A stretch of 21,097 bases of DNA from an uncultured Eubacteriales bacterium (lineage in GTDB: Bacteria > Bacillota > Clostridia > Christensenellales > CAG-138), in contig URQH01000023.1 of assembly GCA_900549955.1 (NCBI GenBank), positions 1-21,097 of the forward strand, written 5' to 3'. Below the pieces are notes generated by a model that saw only the letters and a program-made list of their open reading frames with translations, did no database searches and was not told the DNA's origin. Below are positions 15,224 to 21,097 of the stretch, piece after piece. Each line of letters starts with the position of its first letter. The first letter of the stretch is position 1. The translations under genes were made by a program, and so were the position numbers.

Positions 15224-17869
15224 TTATCCGCGCGCCCGGCGCCGCTGGCACCACTTGACCAGCTCGACGACCGGGATGACCAGCGCGGCGAGGACGATGG
15301 CGAGGGCATACTCGATGAACTCCACCGTCGCGAAACCGAACGCGTTGGCCAGGAACGGGATTTCGCACACCGCGGTGGTCGCCAAGAGGCTGCCGAGCGC
15401 CGCCCAGTTCAGCGCCTTGTTCAGCCCCTGGATGCGGAACAGGCTGCCACGCTGCGAGCGCATGTTGAAGCTGTGGAAGATCTCCGCCATGCTCATGGTC
15501 AGGAAGGCCATCGTCGTGCCGTCCGCACTGTTGGCGATCTCCCAGACGCCGGACTCGATGAAATGGCCGAGGAAGTACGACCCGAGCGTCAGGATGGACA
15601 CGACCAGGCCCTGGTAGGCGATGTCTACGCCCATGCCGCCCGCGAAGATCCCCGCCTTGGCCGGGCGCGGCTGGCGGCGCATGATGTCGGCTTCCGCCCG
15701 TTCCATGCCGAGCGCGAGCGCCGGGAAGCAGTCGGTCACGAGGTTGATCCAGAGCAGGTGTACGGGCTGCAGGATGGTAAAGCCCATGAGCGTGGCCACG
15801 AAGATGCTGAGCACTTCGCTCATGTTGGAGCCCAGCAGGAACTGGATGGACTTTCGGATGTTGTCGTAGATGCGGCGGCCTTCCTCCACAGCGCCTACGA
15901 TGGTGGCAAAGTTGTCGTCGGTGAGCACCATGTCGGCCACGTTTTTCGTCACGTCCGTGCCGGTGATGCCCATGCCCACGCCGATGTCGGCGCTCTTGAT
16001 GGAGGGCGCGTCGTTCACGCCGTCTCCCGTCATGGCCGTCACATAGCCGGCCGCGCGCCAGGCGTTGACGATGCGCGTCTTATGTTCCGGTTGCACGCGG
16101 GCATAGACCGCGATGTGGCCGAGCGCGGCGGCGAACTCCTCGTCGCTCATGCGATCCAGCTGCGCGCCGGTGATCGCCTGCAGGTCGCCGGTCAGGATGC
16201 CCAGCTCCTTGGCAATGGCGGTGGCGGTGTCCACATGGTCGCCCGTAATCATGATCGGGCGGATGCCGGCGCTGCGGCATTCGACGATCGCGGCCTTGAC
16301 TTCCGGGCGCACCGGATCGATCATGCCGGTCAGGCCGATAAAGCACAGCTGCTGTTCGAGAAAGTCCGGCTCTTCGCTTTCAGGCGCCGTGGTCCACTCG
16401 CGCCTGGCGGCGGCCAGCACGCGCAGCGCGCGGTCGGCCATGTCCTTGTTGGCGGACAGGATCTGCTCGCGCAACTCGTCCGTCATGGGAACGGCCTGGC
16501 CGTCCGTCCCGAGGCAGTGCGTGCACTTTTTGAGCACTTCGTCCGGCGCGCCCTTGGTAAACTGGACGATGAGGCCGGCCGCATCGCGGTGGATGGTGCT
16601 CATCATCTTGCGTCCGCTGTCAAAGGGCGCTTCCCCAATGCGGGGCAGCTCCTCCTTGAGCCGGTTCTTGTCGAGCGAGAGCTTGGCCGCCCAGGCGACC
16701 AGCGCGGCCTCCGTCGGCTCGCCGGTCACGTTGCCGTCCGCGTCCAGCTCCGCGTCGGAGCAGAGCGCCATGGCGGTTGCGAGCAACGGCTCGTCCTCGC
16801 CGAACGCATCCACGACGGTCATGCGGTTCTGCGTCAGCGTGCCGGTCTTGTCCGAGCAGATGATCTGTGCGCAGCCGAGCGTCTCCACAGCGGTCAGCCG
16901 GCGGATGATGGCGTTGCGGCGCGACATGTTCGTCACGCCGATGGAGAGCACGATCGTGACGACGGCCGCAAGGCCCTCCGGGATGGCCGCTACCGCAAGG
17001 GAGACGGCCACCATGAACGAATCCACGATCATATCGGCGGACAAATCGCCCGATCGCAGCAGCTGTACGCCGAAGATCACGACACAGATGCCCAGCACGA
17101 GCCAGGTGAGGATTTTAGAGAGCTGCGAGAGCTTGATCTGCAGCGGCGTTTGCCCGTTTTGCGCCTGCGCCAGCGCGTCCGCGATCTTGCCCATCTCTGT
17201 CTGCATGCCGGTGGCGGTGATGACGGCGCGTCCACGGCCATATACCACCGTGCTGCCCATGTAGACCATGTTTTTCCGGTCGCCGAGGGGCACATCGGCG
17301 CTGGGGTCGTTGAGCCGGATGACGTCGATGAACTTTGTGACGGGCACCGACTCGCCCGTGAGTGCGGCCTCTTCAATTTTGAGGCTGGCATTTTCAATCA
17401 GGCGACCGTCTGCGGGCACGGCGTCGCCCGCCTCGAGCAGCACGATGTCGCCCACGACCAGCTCCTCGCTGCGCACGGCCATGACTTTCCCGTCGCGCAG
17501 CACTTTAGAGGTGGCGGCCGCCATTTCCTGCAGCGCTTCAATGGCCTTTTCCGCCTTATTTTCCTGATAGACGCCCAGGATGGCGTTGACGATGACGACC
17601 GCAAGGATGATGATGACGTCGGCAAAGCTTTCGTTCTTCAGAACGGACAGCACGCCGGAAATGACTGCCGCCGCCAGCAGGATGAGGATCATCGGATCCT
17701 TCATCTGTTCAAAAAAACGCAGGATCAGCGGCGTCTTTTTGGCCTCGGCCAGTTTGTTCGGCCCGTTTTGCTTGAGGCGTGCTTCAGCTTCTGAGGAGGA
17801 AAGGCCGCCTGCATTGCTTGCGGCCTGTTGCAAGACGTCGTTTGCATCTTCGAGATAATATTTTGCCAT
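15224..17869 (-). CDS. P2A-type cation-transporting ATPase (Ca2+/Mn2+ family)
   Basis: P-type ATPase of 881 aa related to SERCA/PMR1 and bacterial LMCA1, exporting a divalent cation from the cytoplasm. Seen in order: N-terminal actuator region, actuator motif LTGES (Glu173), helix-4 site IPEGL (Glu298), phosphorylation site SDKTGTLTQN (Asp340), nucleotide-binding domain with KGAPDEVL, hinge GDGVND (615-620), helix 5 with NMSEVLSIF, and helix 6 NLVTDCFPALALGME, giving the Asn/Thr/Asp ligands of SERCA-type site II. Four C-terminal helices complete ten. The start is ATG 17869 with GAAAGGA 8 nt upstream; a longer frame to 17926 would begin in the leader. A yybP-ykoY-type riboswitch lies in the leader, so Mn2+ is likely sensed and possibly exported; Ca2+ is the alternative. 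Confidence 0.95.
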   Translation of the reverse strand: MAKYYLEDANDVLQQAASNAGGLSSSEAEARLKQNGPNKLAEAKKTPLILRFFEQMKDPMILILLAAAVISGVLSVLKNESFADVIIILAVVIVNAILGVYQENKAEKAIEALQEMAAATSKVLRDGKVMAVRSEELVVGDIVLLEAGDAVPADGRLIENASLKIEEAALTGESVPVTKFIDVIRLNDPSADVPLGDRKNMVYMGSTVVYGRGRAVITATGMQTEMGKIADALAQAQNGQTPLQIKLSQLSKILTWLVLGICVVIFGVQLLRSGDLSADMIVDSFMVAVSLAVAAIPEGLAAVVTIVLSIGVTNMSRRNAIIRRLTAVETLGCAQIICSDKTGTLTQNRMTVVDAFGEDEPLLATAMALCSDAELDADGNVTGEPTEAALVAWAAKLSLDKNRLKEELPRIGEAPFDSGRKMMSTIHRDAAGLIVQFTKGAPDEVLKKCTHCLGTDGQAVPMTDELREQILSANKDMADRALRVLAAARREWTTAPESEEPDFLEQQLCFIGLTGMIDPVRPEVKAAIVECRSAGIRPIMITGDHVDTATAIAKELGILTGDLQAITGAQLDRMSDEEFAAALGHIAVYARVQPEHKTRIVNAWRAAGYVTAMTGDGVNDAPSIKSADIGVGMGITGTDVTKNVADMVLTDDNFATIVGAVEEGRRIYDNIRKSIQFLLGSNMSEVLSIFVATLMGFTILQPVHLLWINLVTDCFPALALGMERAEADIMRRQPRPAKAGIFAGGMGVDIAYQGLVVSILTLGSYFLGHFIESGVWEIANSADGTTMAFLTMSMAEIFHSFNMRSQRGSLFRIQGLNKALNWAALGSLLATTAVCEIPFLANAFGFATVEFIEYALAIVLAALVIPVVELVKWCQRRRARG

Positions 17870-17900
17870 TCGTTCGTTCCTTTCTTCAGCATAGTTTGGA

Positions 17901-17944
17901 CAAAAAAACAAAATCACGCGCAGCAATCGCCTTGTTACGTACGA
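17901..17944 (-). terminator. Riboswitch-controlled terminator in the ATPase leader
   Basis: On the minus strand, 17944-17932 can pair with 17926-17914 around the loop GGCGA (13 positions, two A-C mismatches and some G-U pairs). The stem is followed by UUUUGUUUUUUU (down to 17902). Its 5' arm uses most of the 3' strand of riboswitch helix P1, so the two structures exclude each other. Confidence 0.6.
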
Positions 17945-18038
17945 GTCTGGTTATTTCATTCAAGCCAGATAAAGGATGTTCATCATATGTGTTGACTTGA
18001 AACGCGGCAAAACCGCGCCAACTACTCCCTCATGACGC
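17937..18038 (-). promoter_or_regulatory. yybP-ykoY-type (Mn2+) riboswitch
   Basis: The leader RNA of the ATPase folds as this class does. P1 pairs 18038-18029 with 17945-17937 (GCGUcAUGAG with CUCGUACGU). Next comes the conserved GGAGUAG (18028-18022), a hairpin CGCGG-UUUUG-CCGCG (18017-18003), and an 8-bp P2 (UUCAAGUC, 18001-17994, with GGCUUGAA, 17966-17959). Inside P2 is a hairpin GAUGAA-CAUCC-UUUAUC (17984-17968), and UAACCAGACUC (17953-17943) is the 3' conserved strand. The class is known to sense Mn2+ and often precedes P-type ATPases. The helix that often follows P2 seems reduced or missing here. Confidence 0.82.
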
Positions 18039-18042
18039 ACTT

Positions 18043-18071
18043 ATTATACTGGAAAGCCATCCCAATTGCAA
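18043..18071 (-). promoter_or_regulatory. Promoter of the riboswitch-ATPase transcript
   Basis: On the minus strand TTGCAA (18071-18066) and a perfect TATAAT (18048-18043) are 17 nt apart. The start near 18036 falls right at the 5' strand of riboswitch helix P1, leaving a leader of about 167 nt. Confidence 0.85.
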
Positions 18072-18102
18072 GAGGATTCTGGCACACCGCAACGCTGGGC
18101 GA

Positions 18103-18147
18103 ATAAACCGCCGCCTGCCACACGTTCTTTGCGTGGCAGGCGGCGGT
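18103..18147 (-). terminator. Terminator of gdhA
   Basis: A perfect 15-bp GC-rich stem (arms 18147-18133 and 18121-18107 on the minus strand, 11-nt loop) is followed by TTATTC; the last pair adds one more T. It lies 18 nt after the gdhA stop. Confidence 0.85.
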
Positions 18148-18165
18148 CAAAGGAGAAACAGGTTG

Positions 18166-19512
18166 TCAGACGATGCCCTGGTACATCATCGCGTCGGCGA
18201 CCTTCAGGAAGCCGGCGATGTTGGCGCCGGCCAGATAGTTGCCCTCTACGCCGTATGTCTTTGCCGCGCTTTCGATCTTGTGGAAGATGTCCACCATGAT
18301 GCCCTTGAGCCGGCTGTCCACTTCTTCAAACGTCCAGGAATACCGCATGGAATTCTGGCACATTTCCAGCGCGCTCGTCGCAACGCCGCCGGCATTGGCG
18401 GCCTTCGCCGGCCCAAACAGCACGTTGTTCTGCTGGAAGACTTCGATGGCTTCCGGCGTGGACGGCATGTTCGCGCCTTCGGCGACGGCATAGCAGCCGT
18501 TGGCGACCAGCTTGCGCGCCGCGTCGCCATCCAGCTCGTTTTGCGTGGCGCACGGCAGTGCGATGTCGCACGGAATGCTCCAGATATCCGAGCAGTTCTC
18601 GGAGTAACCCGCGTTGGGATGGGTCAGCACGTAGTCGCGGATGCGGCGATGCTCCACTTCCTTGAGCTGCTTGATGCAGTCGAGGTCGACGCCGTTCGGG
18701 TCGTGGATATAGCCGCTCGAGTCGGACATGGCGACGACCTTGGCGCCGAGCTGGGTCGCTTTTTCGTGCGCATAGATGGCCACGTTGCCGGAACCGGATA
18801 CCACAACCGTCTGCCCTGCAAAGCTCTTGCCCTGCGTTTTCAGCATCTCTTCCGTAAAGTAGCACAGGCCGTAACCGGTAGCCTGCACGCGGTCGAGGCT
18901 GCCGTGGAACGAAAGCGCCTTGCCGGTCAGCACGCCGGAAAACTCGTCGCGCAGGCGCTTATACTGCCCAAACAGGTAGCCGATTTCGCGCGCGCCCACG
19001 CCGATATCGCCCGCCGGCACATCGGTATTGGGGCCAATATATTTGTACAGCTCGGTCATGAAGCTCTGGCAAAAACGCATGATCTCTCCGTCGGACTTGC
19101 CTTTCGGATCGAAATCGCTGCCGCCCTTGCCGCCGCCAATGGGCAGCCCGGTCAGCGAGTTTTTGAAAATCTGCTCAAAGCCCAGGAACTTGACGATCCC
19201 CTCGTATACGGACGGGTGGAACCGCAAGCCGCCCTTGTAGGGACCGATTGCGTTGCAGAACTGGACGCGGTAACCGATGTTCACACGGACGCGGCCGTTG
19301 TCGTCTACCCAGGCGACGCGGAACCGGATCATGCGGTCCGGCTCGACGAGCCGGTCCAGAATGCCGGCGTCGATAAATTCAGGGTGCTTTTCCAGCACGG
19401 GCGCAAGGGATTCCAGCACTTCCGAAACGGCTTGCAGAAATTCCGGCTGGTGCGCATTGGTGCGCTGGACGTTTTCCAGCAGGGTCTCCAGGTAACGGGC
19501 TACATTTGACAT
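18166..19512 (-). CDS. gdhA: NADP-specific glutamate dehydrogenase
   Basis: Hexameric cytoplasmic enzyme interconverting 2-oxoglutarate plus ammonium and glutamate; of the biosynthetic ~450-aa type (448 aa). The substrate domain shows GGGKGGSDFDPKGKS with Lys129, and DVPAGDIGVGAREIGYL with Asp169 in the catalytic position. The coenzyme domain has the Rossmann loop GSGNVAIY, after QTVVVSG. The C-terminus (GVEGNYLAGANIAGFLKVADAM) is typical of the class. The start is ATG 19512 (MSNVARYLETLLENV), with GAGAGGTG about 8 nt upstream. It has its own promoter (19548-19577) and terminator (18103-18147), so is monocistronic. NADP preference is assigned from overall family resemblance, not from a decisive residue. 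Confidence 0.97.
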   Translation of the reverse strand: MSNVARYLETLLENVQRTNAHQPEFLQAVSEVLESLAPVLEKHPEFIDAGILDRLVEPDRMIRFRVAWVDDNGRVRVNIGYRVQFCNAIGPYKGGLRFHPSVYEGIVKFLGFEQIFKNSLTGLPIGGGKGGSDFDPKGKSDGEIMRFCQSFMTELYKYIGPNTDVPAGDIGVGAREIGYLFGQYKRLRDEFSGVLTGKALSFHGSLDRVQATGYGLCYFTEEMLKTQGKSFAGQTVVVSGSGNVAIYAHEKATQLGAKVVAMSDSSGYIHDPNGVDLDCIKQLKEVEHRRIRDYVLTHPNAGYSENCSDIWSIPCDIALPCATQNELDGDAARKLVANGCYAVAEGANMPSTPEAIEVFQQNNVLFGPAKAANAGGVATSALEMCQNSMRYSWTFEEVDSRLKGIMVDIFHKIESAAKTYGVEGNYLAGANIAGFLKVADAMMYQGIV

Positions 19513-19547
19513 AGCTTGGCACCTCTCAAGTTCAAAAAAGTATGTTT

Positions 19548-19577
19548 ATTGTACCAAACAAACACGCCATTCGTCAA
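19548..19577 (-). promoter_or_regulatory. Promoter of gdhA
   Basis: On the minus strand TTGACG (19577-19572) and TACAAT (19553-19548) are 18 nt apart. The A/T-only stretch just upstream (about 19576-19610) resembles an UP element. Transcription would start near 19541, giving a short leader of about 28 nt. Confidence 0.75.
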
Positions 19578-19664
19578 TATATTTTATATAATATATGAGA
19601 TTTTATATGGGCAATCCTGCATTTTGAAATACTGGTCTTACAAATACCGCTGAAAAATGCCAAA

Positions 19665-19700
19665 AAATGAAATCGGGCCGGGTACTCGACCCCGGCCCGA
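19665..19700 (-). terminator. Terminator of the CodB-like permease gene
   Basis: A 10-bp stem (arms 19700-19691 and 19682-19673, loop of 8) is followed on the minus strand by TTTCATTTTTTGG. It lies about 18 nt downstream of the permease stop. Confidence 0.88.
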
Positions 19701-19718
19701 AGACGGTGTTCAGGATGA

Positions 19719-21005
19719 TTATTCGGCGAGGCTCACGCCCGGGTCGCCCTTGTAGACAACCTTGTCGACCACATAGTAGATGACGCCCGCGACGACCATC
19801 GCGTTGATGGCCGAAATGCCCCAGGAGAACGAGGGGATGAGCGTACCGTTGGTCAGGTTGCCGACGAGCGCACCGGCGACGACGCCGGCGATGGCGCCCC
19901 AGTTGACCGTGCGGTTCACGACGCTGCCGTCCGCATAGCTGCTGCGATGCATGAAGTAGTCCATCATGATGATCATGCCGATCGGCGGGAGGGTCGCGTT
20001 GAGGAAGTTCAGCCAGCTGACAAAGTTGTTGTACAGCCAGACGGCGAGCGCGGTGCCGATGACACCGGAGACGATAACCATCGGGCGCTTGCGGACCTTG
20101 GTGATGTTGGACAGGCCAAGGCTGCCGGTGTACAGCGCGTTGTCGTTCGTGGTCCAGATGTTGGCGCCGAGCACGATGATGGCCGGGATGGTCAGGTTCT
20201 GCGCGATCATGACGTAGAAGATGTCGTCCTTGCCGGTGAAGGCACCGCCGACAGCGCCGAAGCAGAACATCAGCATGTTGCCGATCGTGAACGCGATGAC
20301 CGTCACGACGGTGACGCCCAGCTTGGTCTTGCCGAAGCGCGCGAAGTTCGGCGTTGCGGTACCGCCGCTGATGAACGAGCCGATGACGGCCGCGATGCCA
20401 CCCAGCAGCGTCATGCCGCCGGTGGACTTGTCGAAGATGGCTACGAGGCCGCCGCCGTCGATCGTGGCGGTGACCATGGAGTAGATGCCGAGCACGGCGA
20501 TCAGCGGCACAGACACCCAGCTGACGATTTCAATGCCCTTCACGCCGAAGTAGGCGGAGGTCGTCATACAGGCACCGCAGGCGATGATGAATACCCAGAG
20601 CAGGTTCTCCACGCCGAACGTGGTGGCCACCGGGTAGGCGAACATTGCCGCGCCGACGCCGAACCAGCCGATCTGCGTGATGGCGATGAGCGCCGAGGGC
20701 AGATAGGAACCGATCTTACCGAACGAGCGGTGCGCCAACAGGTCGAACGAAAGGCCCGTGTCGCCGCCGATCCAGGCGAGGAGACCCGTGTAAATGCCAA
20801 GGAAGATACTGCCGATCAGCAGCGCCCAGATGAAGGTGCCGAGATCCATGCCGTTGGCCATTTTGGCGCCGGCGCTCATGCTCGCGGAGAAGAACGTGAA
20901 GCCCATCATGATGACGAACATCGCGCCCGCTCCCTTGCGGGCAGACTGTGGAACGACTTCTAGTGAATAGTCAACATCCACATGTTGCTTCTTTGCCTGT
21001 TCCAT
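19719..21005 (-). CDS. codB: CodB-like cytosine/purine permease (NCS1 family)
   Basis: Nucleobase:cation symporter-1 family protein of 428 aa, close to CodB length, with about 12 membrane helices. Family segments visible: GAGAMFVIMMGFTFFSASM in the first helix, ITQIGWFGVGAAMFAYPV (helix 3 substrate region of CodB-like proteins), GGTATPNFARF, and WTTNDNALYTGSLGLSNI, a hallmark of the CodB branch. It likely imports cytosine or a related base. The start is ATG 21005 (MEQAKKQHVDVDYSLEVVP), with GGGAGG 7 nt upstream; an ATG five codons earlier (21020) overlaps that site and is unlikely. No codA deaminase lies downstream: gdhA follows after a terminator. A codA upstream of the window cannot be excluded. 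Confidence 0.92.
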   Translation of the reverse strand: MEQAKKQHVDVDYSLEVVPQSARKGAGAMFVIMMGFTFFSASMSAGAKMANGMDLGTFIWALLIGSIFLGIYTGLLAWIGGDTGLSFDLLAHRSFGKIGSYLPSALIAITQIGWFGVGAAMFAYPVATTFGVENLLWVFIIACGACMTTSAYFGVKGIEIVSWVSVPLIAVLGIYSMVTATIDGGGLVAIFDKSTGGMTLLGGIAAVIGSFISGGTATPNFARFGKTKLGVTVVTVIAFTIGNMLMFCFGAVGGAFTGKDDIFYVMIAQNLTIPAIIVLGANIWTTNDNALYTGSLGLSNITKVRKRPMVIVSGVIGTALAVWLYNNFVSWLNFLNATLPPIGMIIMMDYFMHRSSYADGSVVNRTVNWGAIAGVVAGALVGNLTNGTLIPSFSWGISAINAMVVAGVIYYVVDKVVYKGDPGVSLAE

Positions 21006-21067
21006 GTTTGAACCTCCCATATTAAGATTTGAGTGCTGAGATGATGTTCCGGAGAATTTGCAGATGT

Positions 21068-21085
21068 GATGTAACTGGATACATC
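21068..21085 (-). promoter_or_regulatory. Small hairpin in the leader of the CodB-like gene
   Basis: GATGTA and TACATC (6-bp stem, 6-nt loop) lie 63-80 nt upstream of the permease ATG. The promoter is probably at or beyond the window edge (the last bases read ATAATT on the minus strand and could be part of a -10 box). I see no purine riboswitch core in the 92 nt available. Confidence 0.3.
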
Positions 21086-21097
21086 CTGAACAATTAT

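Noticed and set aside
15083..15309. Open frames covering the 3' end of the ATPase and adjoining gap
   Set aside because: They are out of frame with the ATPase, lack ribosome binding sites and have Arg/Pro/Ser-rich compositional translations.
15206..17794. Long plus-strand open frame opposite the P-type ATPase
   Set aside because: Same artefact: composition-driven frame of His/Arg/Asp/Gly opposite a gene with every P-type ATPase motif.
18133..19509. Plus-strand open frame opposite gdhA
   Set aside because: Antisense shadow of gdhA; begins in the gdhA terminator.
21006..21097. Purine or other riboswitch in the CodB-like leader
   Set aside because: None of the conserved purine-aptamer loop sequences is visible; there is only a small 6-bp hairpin and the leader is cut by the window.

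Overview
The window (about 21 kb, GC-rich throughout) looks like a chromosomal core segment of a high-GC member of the Firmicutes, most likely an anaerobic clostridium-type bacterium. The evidence is the clostridial form of HflX with a long N-terminal extension, a membrane pyrophosphatase, an NADP-type glutamate dehydrogenase, strong AGGAGG-type ribosome binding sites, sigma-A-like promoters, and a yybP-ykoY-type riboswitch before a P-type ATPase. I see no rRNA, tRNA, insertion sequence, integrase, phage gene or CRISPR array.

Layout, left to right. (1) The 3' half of groEL ends at 792 with a strong terminator. (2) A monocistronic membrane pyrophosphatase gene (hppA, 1140-3311) has its own promoter and terminator; its motifs suggest a K+-dependent, Na+-pumping type. 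(3) A LysR-type regulator (3445-4365) shares a terminator with a convergent minus-strand operon. (4) That operon is marR - ABC exporter subunit - ABC exporter subunit (8519 down to 4447), with 1-nt gaps between genes. The two ABC proteins have complementary normal and degenerate ATPase sites, so they should form a heterodimeric multidrug-type exporter controlled by the MarR protein. (5) Divergent from marR is a plus-strand run: hflX, a CDF metal exporter, an MFS transporter and a GH2 glycosidase. The last two overlap by 4 nt and look like a glycoside uptake and hydrolysis pair. (6) On the minus strand follow a P2A-type cation ATPase with a riboswitch leader, an NADP glutamate dehydrogenase (gdhA), and a CodB-like NCS1 permease whose leader runs to the window edge.

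How the genes work together: cation handling is a recurring theme (hppA; the CDF exporter with a Mn-type N-x-x-x-D / D-x-x-x-D pattern; the ATPase behind a Mn2+-sensing riboswitch class). The nitrogen genes gdhA and codB are adjacent but have separate promoters and terminators.

I did not find a convincing wholly new system. The best leads are a JAMM/MPN-like metal-binding motif in the N-terminal extension of HflX, a hairpin that partly hides the hflX ribosome binding site, and the detailed architecture of the riboswitch and its overlapping terminator in front of the ATPase. Start codons given here were chosen from ribosome binding sites and overlaps, and often lie downstream of the longest possible open frame.
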